Assembly: GCA_040219575.1 (NCBI GenBank)
Contig: JAVJSD010000076.1
Coordinates: forward strand, 1 to 64,000
From: JAVJSD01 sp040219575
Lineage (GTDB): Bacteria; Planctomycetota; Planctomycetia; Pirellulales; Pirellulaceae
Direction: 5' to 3'
Length of the DNA: 64,000 bases
The number at the start of each line of letters is the position of its first letter. Position 1 is the first letter of the stretch. The notes under the pieces are model-generated. The model did not search any database and was not told the DNA's origin. It saw only the letters and a list, made by a program, of their open reading frames with translations. Of this stretch, positions 24,476 through 32,589 are shown piece after piece. The position numbers and the translations under genes are program-made.

Positions 24476-26446
24476 TTAGTGATCCGACAGCATCTCTTCG
24501 CGGTAGCGGCGCATGACGTCGCTGCGGAGCAACAGTCCCACGATCCGGCGGGCGTCGCCGCGGCCGACTTCGACCGGCAGCGTCTCCACGTCGCGGGTGC
24601 CGAAATCGCGGAGGGCTTCCAGCAGGTTCTCGTCGGGCGACACCGAGAGCGGCGACTTGAGTGCGATGTCCTCGGCGTTCACTAGAAACGGCGAGACGTC
24701 GCTATCGAGCACGCGGTGCAGGTCTTCGGGGCGGATGATGCCCACGAGCTGGCCGGCGTCGTTCATCACCGGCAGGCTTTCGATCGAGGGATTGGCCTTG
24801 GCGACGCGGACGATATCGTTGACAGTGGCGGTCTGCAGCACGGTGGGGAAGCTGCGCAGCATCACATCGCGGACCATCACGTGCTCCACGTGCGCCATCT
24901 CGTGACCGCGGGCGAGCGACTCGCCGCGGCGATTGAGCTTCTTGTGATAAATGCTCTCCCGATCGATGGCCTTGGCCACGATGCTGGCCACGCCGGCGGC
25001 GATCATGATCGGCAGGATGATCATGTAGTTGCCGGTCATTTCGTAGACGATAATGATCGCGCTGAGCACCCCGTGCGTGGTTCCCGCCACCACCGCGCCC
25101 ATGCCCACGATGGCGTAGACGCCCGGATTGGCGCTGGCCTCGGGAATGACGAGGTTGCAAACGAGCCCGAAACAAGCGCCGAGCGTGGCGCCGATGTACA
25201 GCGAGGGGGCGAAGATGCCGCCGGAACCGCCCCCGCCCAGCGAGACGCTGGTCAACACCGGCTTGAGGAAGAACAGCGGCAGCAACCACAGCAGTTGCGC
25301 GTAGACCTGGCTGTCGTCGAGCCGGACGACGCGATCCTCCTTCGACCCGGGGACGACGCGTTCCGCCTTGGAGCCGCGGACGACGTCCTGCCGCGTCGGG
25401 CGTTGCTTGTTCTTCATCTCCAAATGCAGCGCATGATCGACGACGCTGTAGCCCACGCCGAACACGGGAGGCACGGTCGTCTCGCCGTGCTCCTGGGCGT
25501 ATCTTACGGCCGAGGAGACTTCGGGAGGGTGCGTGGTGTAGAGCGCGCCGGCCACGCCGACCATCAACCCGCACACGATCGCCCGCAGCCACCATTTCTT
25601 CAGCCGGCTTTCGCAGACGTCCTCGGTCCAGTAGAGCATCTTGGTGAACGAGACCGCCGCCAACCCACACAGCAGCCCCAGCAGAAAGTAGCCGGGGAGT
25701 TGTTGCGGCGAGCCGAGGTACTCGTAGTGCAGTCCGCGGAAGGCGGGATCCGAGCCGTGCTCGCCGACGTGTTTCTGCACGACGTCGGCCAGCACGCTGG
25801 CGATCACGATGGGCGTCAGGCTCTCGACGGCGAAGCTGCCCAGAATGATTTCACTGGCGAAGATCACGCCGGCGATCGGCGCGTTGAAGGTGGCGCTGAT
25901 GCCGGCCGCGGCGCCGGCCGCCACCAGCACCTTGATGTTCCGCGAGGAGAGTTTGAACAGCTGACCCGCGCTGCTTCCCAGCGAGGAGCCGATCTGCACG
26001 ATGGGACCTTCCCGGCCTACCGAGCCGCCGGTGCCGATGCACAAGCCGCTGGCCAGGATCTTGACGATCGACACGCGCGGGCGGATCACGCCGTCGCGCC
26101 GGGCGACGGCCAGGATCACTTCCGGCACGCCGTGGCCTTGCGCCTCCGGGGCGAACCGGCGGGTGAACCAGGCCACCACCAACAGGCCCAACGCGGGCAC
26201 GATGCAGATGGCGAGATGCCACCACTGGAAATCCGAGTTCGCCCCGGCCATGAACGGCACGACGGTCAGGTTTTCGATCGTCTTGATCAGCAGGGTAAAC
26301 AGCGCCGCCCCGAAACCGGCCAGCACACCGATCGTGCAGGCCAACGCGATCATCAACCACATGACGGGAATTCGGCCGCGGCGCACCAGCCCCAGCAGCC
26401 AGTCGTGCCATCGCCACAGCCATCGTCGGTTGTCGTCCTGCGCCAT
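24476..26446 (-). CDS. CLC chloride channel or H+/Cl- exchanger with CBS pair (656 aa)
   Basis: Membrane anion transporter. Selectivity motifs are present: GREGPIVQIGSSLGS near residue 142 with the gating Glu, and GGIFAPSLYIGATLG. About ten hydrophobic segments span residues 25-470. Two CBS domains follow at about 520-645 (VMLRSFPTVLQTATVNDIVR, SLPVMNDAGQLVGIIRPEDL). An inserted charged loop at about 330-370 (KQRPTRQDVVRGSKAERVVP) is not typical. The Glu in FASEIILGSF near 195 is noted. Whether it is a channel or exchanger is unresolved. Confidence 0.93.
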   Translation of the reverse strand: MAQDDNRRWLWRWHDWLLGLVRRGRIPVMWLMIALACTIGVLAGFGAALFTLLIKTIENLTVVPFMAGANSDFQWWHLAICIVPALGLLVVAWFTRRFAPEAQGHGVPEVILAVARRDGVIRPRVSIVKILASGLCIGTGGSVGREGPIVQIGSSLGSSAGQLFKLSSRNIKVLVAAGAAAGISATFNAPIAGVIFASEIILGSFAVESLTPIVIASVLADVVQKHVGEHGSDPAFRGLHYEYLGSPQQLPGYFLLGLLCGLAAVSFTKMLYWTEDVCESRLKKWWLRAIVCGLMVGVAGALYTTHPPEVSSAVRYAQEHGETTVPPVFGVGYSVVDHALHLEMKNKQRPTRQDVVRGSKAERVVPGSKEDRVVRLDDSQVYAQLLWLLPLFFLKPVLTSVSLGGGGSGGIFAPSLYIGATLGACFGLVCNLVIPEASANPGVYAIVGMGAVVAGTTHGVLSAIIIVYEMTGNYMIILPIMIAAGVASIVAKAIDRESIYHKKLNRRGESLARGHEMAHVEHVMVRDVMLRSFPTVLQTATVNDIVRVAKANPSIESLPVMNDAGQLVGIIRPEDLHRVLDSDVSPFLVNAEDIALKSPLSVSPDENLLEALRDFGTRDVETLPVEVGRGDARRIVGLLLRSDVMRRYREEMLSDH

Positions 26447-26575
26447 GGCGAGTTGCTGTTTCTCCGATGAGGAAGTTGGGCTGTTCGACTCAGGGTGCGG
26501 TTGCTTGCGCCGATGGCCGCCGGCGGGACTCGTTGCGCATCGCGCGGCGGCGGCCGTCGATGCTCGTCGGTCGGT

Positions 26576-28060
26576 TCACGTCAGATGCTGTCGGCGGAAT
26601 TCGGCCAACGACTCGAGCGCGGGCTTCGGCTTGCCGGCCGCATCGAACAAACCGCCGTGCATCATCGCGTGTGGGCGATCGTCGGCCAACTGATTCCATA
26701 CCAGCGCATGCACTGATTGCTTGGCCATCAACATCGGCAACAAGCCCTCCAGGTCGCGGCGCTGCGTGGCGACGGAGGACTGCTCCTCTTGCCCGGGCAA
26801 CGGGCAGGACTTCCGCCGGGCCAGCGGATCTTCTCCTTCTCCACCGGGGATGGTCAGCATGATCAGCAGCGGCAGGCCGAGCATGCTCCAGTGATCGATC
26901 AATCGGCTGACTTCCAGGATGTCGTGCCGCAGGGTTCCCTCCGGCCAGTAACCGTAGTTGATCTCGACGCCGATTCCCGCCATCCCCACGTCGGCCCGCA
27001 CCAGGGAGTCGGCGAAGTGGATGGGAGACAGATCGCCCGGTTGCGACGCCATGAATTCGGCCCAGGGACGGTCGAAGGTGACGACGATGGGAGCGCGGGG
27101 ATCGGCGCGACGCACCGCGTCGAGCGCCACCACGGTGAGGCGCAGCTTCTGTTCTTCGGTGAGCTTCAGCGCCGCCCCGATATTGGTGGCCGAGGCGCAT
27201 TGCCAGACGTGGACGCGGCCGGCGTAGCGCTGCACGACCGCCGTCACGTACTGTCGCACGTATCCCAGCAACGCGTCGAAATCGTCCTCCCACAGATACA
27301 GCCAATCCGGCAAATGCTGCTGGTCGATGCAGAGCAGGGGGCCGCTGAAAATCCGCAGCTTGTGTTGATGACACCATTGGACGGCGCGGTCGACGTCGTC
27401 CCACTGGAAGTCGCCGGAGTTTGCTTCGATGCGGCTCCAAATCAGCGACGGCGAGGCGGCGTTGAAGGCGGCGAGAAAGCCCTGCTGCTCCTGCTCGGTG
27501 AGCGGCTCGACCGGCAATGCACCGGCCAGCAGCGTGGCCAGTCGGGGCGACTGCGCGTGGCGCATGGCCAGCACCTGCTCGGCGTAGGCGCCGCCCAACA
27601 GATCGATCGCCTCCAGCGCCAGACGAATGGCTTCACACGCATGCTCATCGGCGACCAGCGGTTCGTTCTGCCGTGTTGCGGCGCGAACAAACGCCCCGGT
27701 CGCTTGCCGCGTCCGCTCTTGCAGTCCGCCGTCGATCGTCAGCCCCATCGCCTTCCAGGTCGCGGTTTGGTTGCGTAGTCGATTCAGGGTTCCCCGGGCC
27801 AATTCGACCGAGAGCAGGTAGGGCCGTTCGCGTTCGACGAGACTGGCCGTGGAAAGCACCGGCGTCCCGCGTCCGGCGACTCGCCAGGGAATGTGCAGCG
27901 ATCCCGACTCGCAGACGTCGCGTTCGATCGTGAAATGCTGCCCCTTGAACTCTCGCCGACATAACCAGGGGACCGCTTCCATTCCGCAGAGATAGGCCTG
28001 TTGGGCCGCCTCCGGGGGCAAGCAATCCGGTCGGGGGGCGAAAAACCGCATTTGACCCAT
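26576..28060 (-). CDS. GH10-like TIM-barrel protein lacking the acid/base Glu (494 aa)
   Basis: The C-terminal 300 residues resemble family GH10 xylanases (NAASPSLIWSRIEANSGDFQ, DDVDRAVQWCHQHKLRIFSG, YAGRVHVWQCASAT). Where GH10 has WDVVNE the protein has WQCASA, so the acid/base Glu is missing. A Glu at the nucleophile position remains (GIGVEINYGYWPEG). The N-terminal 170 residues form an unknown domain with beta then helical character. There is no signal peptide. It may be a non-catalytic binding protein or have changed chemistry. No neighbouring glycan genes are seen. Confidence 0.7.
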   Translation of the reverse strand: MGQMRFFAPRPDCLPPEAAQQAYLCGMEAVPWLCRREFKGQHFTIERDVCESGSLHIPWRVAGRGTPVLSTASLVERERPYLLSVELARGTLNRLRNQTATWKAMGLTIDGGLQERTRQATGAFVRAATRQNEPLVADEHACEAIRLALEAIDLLGGAYAEQVLAMRHAQSPRLATLLAGALPVEPLTEQEQQGFLAAFNAASPSLIWSRIEANSGDFQWDDVDRAVQWCHQHKLRIFSGPLLCIDQQHLPDWLYLWEDDFDALLGYVRQYVTAVVQRYAGRVHVWQCASATNIGAALKLTEEQKLRLTVVALDAVRRADPRAPIVVTFDRPWAEFMASQPGDLSPIHFADSLVRADVGMAGIGVEINYGYWPEGTLRHDILEVSRLIDHWSMLGLPLLIMLTIPGGEGEDPLARRKSCPLPGQEEQSSVATQRRDLEGLLPMLMAKQSVHALVWNQLADDRPHAMMHGGLFDAAGKPKPALESLAEFRRQHLT

Positions 28061-28372
28061 CAGACGTCAGCCTCGTCGGTCTTTCGCCAGCGAAGGAAAT
28101 AGTACGGTAGAAACGACTTGCGCCCCCGAGCGGAGTCTAACCTAGCCGCCGCGGGCGTTCAACCTAGACTCGCGCCGGCGTCGCCCGCTTGGCGTGCTAG
28201 CCGCGATGCTGTCATGCCTGTTATATTCCGGCTGAGCATGGTCGGCCGGTGGACGGGACGCTTCCACTGGCTACGCGACGAGCAGCCGTCCTCGGCAGTG
28301 TATCGGCAACGACGCTCCCCAACACGGCTCCGTCATGCGGCAAACTTAAGGAACGTTAAACAAAACGGAGGA
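28061..28372. other. Intergenic region before purC, no gene seen
   Basis: It holds the divergent promoters of the GH10-like gene and purC. The purC frame is open to 28118, but that extension looks non-coding. Confidence 0.5.
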
Positions 28373-29236
28373 ATGATGACGACGATGCTGATTCGCCAGG
28401 GCAAGGTTCGGGATATTTACGACCTCGGGGACCGCCTGCTGTTGGTCGCCTCGGACCGCATCAGCGCCTTCGACTGGGTGCTTCCCAACGCCATCCCCGA
28501 TAAGGGCCGGGTGCTTACCCAAATCAGCGCCTTCTGGTTCCGCCAACTGGGCATGTCCAATCACTTGTTGTCGATGGATCTCGACACCATCGAGACGCCC
28601 GAAGGCGTCGATCGCGAGTGGCTCGAAGGCCGCAGCATGATCGTCCGCAAGTGCGAGGTGGTGCCGGTCGAGTGCGTGGTGCGCGGCTATCTGGTGGGTT
28701 CCGGGTGGAAGGAATACCAGCGTGACGGCGCGGTGTGCGGCATCTCGCTGCCGGCCGGCTTGCAGAACTGCTCACGGCTCGACGACTTGATCTTCACGCC
28801 CGCCACGAAGGAAGACGAGGGGCACGACATCAACATCTCCTTCGAACGCATGGTGGAGATTGTGGGGGAGGAGACCGCAGCCGAATTGCGCGATCGCAGC
28901 ATCGACATTTACCAGCGCGGCGCCGACTTCGCCCGCGACAAGGGAATCATCATCGCCGACACCAAATTCGAATGGGGTTGGGCCGACGGCGAATTGATTC
29001 TCATCGACGAAGTGCTCACGCCCGACAGTTCACGCTTCTGGCCCGCCGACCAGTACCAGCCCGGCAAGAACCAGCCGTCGTTCGACAAACAGTTCGTACG
29101 CGACTACCTGGAAACCACCGACTGGGACAAAAACAGCCCCGCGCCGGAGTTGCCCGACGAGGTGGTCGCCCGCACGCGCGAGAAATACATCGAAGCGTTC
29201 GAGCAACTGACGGGCGAGACGTTCGCCTGGAAGTGA
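28373..29236 (+). CDS. purC: Phosphoribosylaminoimidazole-succinocarboxamide synthase (287 aa)
   Basis: Purine synthesis: ATP-dependent coupling of CAIR with aspartate. ATG 28373 has GGAGGA in front. Family motifs run in order: IRQGKVRDIYDL, LLVASDRISAFDWVLPNAIP, CEVVPVECVVRGYLVGSGWK, DDLIFTPATKEDEGHDINIS, DTKFEWGWADGELILIDEVL and TPDSSRFWPADQY. Length and full ATP-grasp-like fold are normal. It is followed by a repeat and holA. Confidence 0.95.
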   Translation: MMTTMLIRQGKVRDIYDLGDRLLLVASDRISAFDWVLPNAIPDKGRVLTQISAFWFRQLGMSNHLLSMDLDTIETPEGVDREWLEGRSMIVRKCEVVPVECVVRGYLVGSGWKEYQRDGAVCGISLPAGLQNCSRLDDLIFTPATKEDEGHDINISFERMVEIVGEETAAELRDRSIDIYQRGADFARDKGIIIADTKFEWGWADGELILIDEVLTPDSSRFWPADQYQPGKNQPSFDKQFVRDYLETTDWDKNSPAPELPDEVVARTREKYIEAFEQLTGETFAWK

Positions 29237-29278
29237 GCGATCACGCGTCGACGATCACGAGCCGGAGGATCACGAGCC

Positions 29279-29354
29279 GGGGACAGGCACGTTTTCCGGC
29301 GGTCAGGGTGATTTGAAAGCTGGCGCTTTCCCGCCGGAAGATGAGCCAGTCCCC
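29279..29354. repeat. GGGGACAGGCAC dispersed inverted repeat, copy 1
   Basis: GGGGACAGGCACGTTTTCCG faces GAAGATGAGCCAGTCCCC. It lies between purC and holA. A second copy is at 30,766-30,849. Confidence 0.65.
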
Positions 29355-29389
29355 GTGCTGTGAACGCTCACGCCTGGATGTAGATCGCA

Positions 29390-30505
29390 ATGCCGACGGT
29401 TCACGCCTTCGACTTCTTGGAACAGCCGCCGGCTTCGACATCGGCCGGGGTCGTCGTCTTGTTCGGCGACGAGTTGTTCCTGCGGCGCCGCGCGCTGATT
29501 CGGTTGCGGGCGGTGCTGTTGGGCGAGGATCACCAGGACGTTCCCTTCGCCACGTTCAGCGGCGGCGAGGCCGAGTGGCGCGACGTGCGCGACGAACTCT
29601 CCACCGTCTCGCTCTTCGGCGGCGGCGGGCGGCGTCTGGCCGTCGTGGAGGACGCCGATTCCTTCGTCACCCAGCATCGAGAGCAACTGGGGCAGTACGC
29701 GGAACGTCCTTGCGGCGGGTCGACCCTGCTGCTGATCGCGAGCGCCTGGCCGGCCAACACGCGGCTCTACAAGCAGGTCGACAAGTCGGGCCTGCAAATC
29801 GACTGTCGTCCGCCGCAGGTCAAAAAGGGGAAACGCAGTGAGATCGACGAACCTCGCATCGCCAAATGGCTCGTCGAATGGGGCCTCGCCGAGCACGCCA
29901 TTCAAATGACTTCGCGGGCCGCGTCGCAATTGCTGGAGTTGGTCGGCCCCGAACTGGGTCTGCTCGACCAGGAGCTTGCCAAGCTCGCGCTACATGTCGA
30001 CAGCGGTGGCAAAGTGACGCCCGAACTCGTGCATGAGGTTTCCGGCGGTTGGCGGATCAAGACCACCTGGGATCTGGTCGACGCGGCCGCGGACGGCGAC
30101 GCCGCCGAGGCGCTGCGGCAACTCGAACGCCTGCTGCAATCCGGGCAGGCGCCGCAGGGCTTGCTGCCTCCCATCGCCTGGTCGCTGCGCCGCTACGCCG
30201 TCGCCACGCGGATCTTCCAACAGGCCGAACGTCAGCGAAAGCGGATCACGCTCGTGGCCGCACTCCAGCAGGCGGGCTTCAACGACTGGCCTCGCGGCAC
30301 GCTGGCCAAGGCCGAGCAACGTCTGAAACAAATGGGCCGCGATCGGGCCGGCCGGCTGTTTCGCTGGTTGCTGGAAGCCGATTTGCAGCTCAAGGGCACG
30401 CATTCCAATGCGGAGCGCGGCCGACTGGCGCTGGAAACGTTGATGTTGCGACTGGCGCGAAGCACAGCCACGACGAACGCCGTCGCCCGCACCGCGAGTA
30501 AGTAA
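29390..30505 (+). CDS. holA: DNA polymerase III subunit delta (371 aa)
   Basis: Clamp-loader subunit that opens the sliding clamp. The N-terminal AAA-like domain starts VVVLFGDELFLRRRALIRLR and continues with STVSLFGGGGRRLAVVEDAD and GGSTLLLIASAWPANTRLYK. The delta-specific GPELGLLDQELAKLAL follows at about 185-200. The C-terminal helical collar has GLLPPIAWSLRRYAVATRIF. Length is somewhat above the 340 residues usual for the family. The stop is directly followed by repeats. Confidence 0.88.
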   Translation: MPTVHAFDFLEQPPASTSAGVVVLFGDELFLRRRALIRLRAVLLGEDHQDVPFATFSGGEAEWRDVRDELSTVSLFGGGGRRLAVVEDADSFVTQHREQLGQYAERPCGGSTLLLIASAWPANTRLYKQVDKSGLQIDCRPPQVKKGKRSEIDEPRIAKWLVEWGLAEHAIQMTSRAASQLLELVGPELGLLDQELAKLALHVDSGGKVTPELVHEVSGGWRIKTTWDLVDAAADGDAAEALRQLERLLQSGQAPQGLLPPIAWSLRRYAVATRIFQQAERQRKRITLVAALQQAGFNDWPRGTLAKAEQRLKQMGRDRAGRLFRWLLEADLQLKGTHSNAERGRLALETLMLRLARSTATTNAVARTASK

Positions 30506-30862
30506 ACACTAGCCCGAAGCGTGAGCGAGGAGCCTTGAGCCGAGGCCGCCCGCGAACCGGCGGACGTCCCTGATCGATTTCCGCTTGTTGATGGAGCGTG
30601 GAACTCGACGGCGGTGATGCGGCCAAAGGTGCTATCGCCGGTTTGAGAACAACACCGAGGAAGCTGGAACCTTGCTGGCCGGCCCTCCTCGCTCACGCTT
30701 CGGGCTGGTGTGTGGGCGTGTTGGCCGGCCCTCGTCGCTTACGCTCTTACGCTTCGGGCTGCTGTGGGGACAGGCACATTTTGTCGGCGGCGCGACGTTC
30801 CAAAATCGGGCGAGGCCTAGCCGAATCATGTGCCAGTCTCGCATGCCCCTTTTCTTCCCCAG
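30506..30862. repeat. Repeat cluster after holA: AGCCCGAAGCGTGAGCGAGG and GGGGACAGGCAC types
   Basis: AGCCCGAAGCGTGAGCGAGG is at 30,511-30,530, inverted at 30,687-30,706, and degenerate at about 30,734-30,760. A GGGGACAGGCAC element spans 30,766-30,849 with a mirrored GTGCCAGTCTC end. There is no gene in this stretch. Confidence 0.7.
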
Positions 30863-31525
30863 CTATTCTCCTAGCGGCCGGATATCGCGACCGACGAACT
30901 TGGCCAGTCCTACACTCCCATAATCGTTTAGCAAGTCGACATTCCATCCTCGCCCGTCCACGTCAATAGCGAGTGAGCGGAATGTTAGCTCGTCGTACAA
31001 ATGACTATACAAGAGCCCCGCGTTATATAGGTGATACGCAATGTCGTGGAGCGATTCGAATGCCTGGCAAAGCTGGAGTTCGCTGAGGGCTGCGCCGAGA
31101 ACCGGCATCCAAAGATCCACGTATTCAAACCGAATGATTGAATCGATCAACTCGGTAGGGCGCCAAAAGGGGCTCGTGTCCTCAGTGTAGCCCGTGAAGC
31201 ATTCCCCGAGGCTCATCGTAATTCCTGATTCACGCCTATCGAGGCCTTTGGGGAATACAATCTCGTTCAATTGGCGGAATACCCAGTCGCCGTAGGAAAG
31301 TTCCGCATCGCCTGCCAAACGGTCAGCAAGCCACTTCTTTTCGCCAACATACACGAACCCAAGGCGATCCTCGACGTCCGACAACTGCTCAATTCGACTG
31401 AGGATAACTTCCTGACGAATTTGCTTTTGACCAATCAATGAACGGTTGTCTTGCTCGTCCGCCATTGCTCGATACTCTGGCCACGAAATGAATCGCCTCA
31501 GTTTTGGGCTAAACGGATCGCTCAT
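30863..31525 (-). CDS. Unknown protein, lower GC than neighbours (220 aa)
   Basis: Not recognised. Soluble, acidic and tryptophan-containing (FISWPEYRAMADEQDNRSLI, GDWVFRQLNEIVFPKGLDRR). No signal peptide. Codon use is visibly more AT-rich than the genes on either side, and dispersed repeats lie downstream, so recent gain is plausible. The N-terminal MSDPFSPKLRRF could be a Pro-rich arm. It may be an immunity-type or orphan protein. Confidence 0.65.
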   Translation of the reverse strand: MSDPFSPKLRRFISWPEYRAMADEQDNRSLIGQKQIRQEVILSRIEQLSDVEDRLGFVYVGEKKWLADRLAGDAELSYGDWVFRQLNEIVFPKGLDRRESGITMSLGECFTGYTEDTSPFWRPTELIDSIIRFEYVDLWMPVLGAALSELQLCQAFESLHDIAYHLYNAGLLYSHLYDELTFRSLAIDVDGRGWNVDLLNDYGSVGLAKFVGRDIRPLGE

Positions 31526-31618
31526 AGTTGCAGAGTCTCACCGGCCCGGGCAATGATCGACAGAGGACGAAAAGGGACATGCGGCGGTCCCCGTCGTGCC
31601 AACGCAAATCGCGGTTTC

Positions 31619-32479
31619 TTAATTCTCTTTGTCCCACTCCACCGGTGGAATCGGTGGTGACTTGGGATTGTAGAACCTGGTGATGTCGATCCCCTCGCGC
31701 TGCTCCTCCTCCATCAGCTTGAGACGCGTTTCGATGCGCTCCAGACGGCGCATCAACTGCGGCACGAGGTCGCGATTCTCGTTAAACTTCTGGCCGCGCG
31801 GAACCCGCGGATACCCCAGATGCCGCTGCAGCGCCGCGAACAGATAGAGGGGATCCTTGCGGCGATTGGCCAACGCGATCTGGCCCTCCTTCTCGCCGAA
31901 CAAGACCGGGCGATCGGCCTTTTCCGTCGTGCGTCGGAGTCGGGCTTGTTGCGTGTCGTAGTGCTCGCTGGCGACGTACATCATGTCGGCCAGGTCGAGC
32001 AGGCCGATCTGACGGCGGACCGTTTGAATCCAACCGCGCCAAGTGTCGTCGTACAGCGGGTCGGCCGCCACCGCGTCGAGACCGTGGTCGTACCGCAGCC
32101 GATTGCGGCAGATCGTCTCGAACTGGTAAAGGAAGACGCCGGCCGGAGTGTGCTCCTTCGCCCGGTAGTCGGCCTCCTTTTCCAGCACTTCGAGCGCCAC
32201 CCGCATGTCGAACCGGCTGCGATCGTTCTCGGCTTCGCTGACGAGATACGTCTGGAACGGGCGAAAGTAATGCGCCAGCCGCTTCATGGCCGAGCTGATC
32301 AGGCCCGTCAGCTTCAATTCGCTGAGCAGGAAGTCAATGGCCATCGGCAGCTTGGTGGTGGCCAGCACCTCCTGGCGAAGCTGCGCCAGCAAGTCCTGCA
32401 ACGGCATGTTCTCCGGCAGTCGCTCGCGCAACACGCGGAAGAAGTAGGCCTGCTCAATGGACTCTTCGCGGTCGAGCAT
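31619..32479 (-). CDS. Conserved-looking helical protein, unknown function (286 aa)
   Basis: Not assigned to a family. Helical and charged throughout (AYFFRVLRERLPENMPLQDL, RQEVLATTKLPMAIDFLLSE, RRLERIETRLKLMEEEQREG); the last is probably a coiled coil. Its composition is like the host backbone. It lies 110 bp downstream of the M28 peptidase gene on the same strand, separated by a palindromic repeat, so co-transcription is uncertain. Confidence 0.7.
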   Translation of the reverse strand: MLDREESIEQAYFFRVLRERLPENMPLQDLLAQLRQEVLATTKLPMAIDFLLSELKLTGLISSAMKRLAHYFRPFQTYLVSEAENDRSRFDMRVALEVLEKEADYRAKEHTPAGVFLYQFETICRNRLRYDHGLDAVAADPLYDDTWRGWIQTVRRQIGLLDLADMMYVASEHYDTQQARLRRTTEKADRPVLFGEKEGQIALANRRKDPLYLFAALQRHLGYPRVPRGQKFNENRDLVPQLMRRLERIETRLKLMEEEQREGIDITRFYNPKSPPIPPVEWDKEN

Positions 32480-32509
32480 ACGGGATCAAGCGGAACCGCC
32501 GCCGTGTGT

Positions 32510-32533
32510 GCGACGGACGTCGACGTCCGTCGG
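32510..32533. repeat. GACGGACGTCGACGTCCGTC palindrome, copy 2
   Basis: The same 20-bp word as at 19,590, between the M28 peptidase gene and the next co-oriented gene. Confidence 0.6.
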
Positions 32534-32589
32534 CACTGGACAATCCTTGGGAAACGGCGGAACGTCGACGCCCGCCGTGCTTCGACGCT

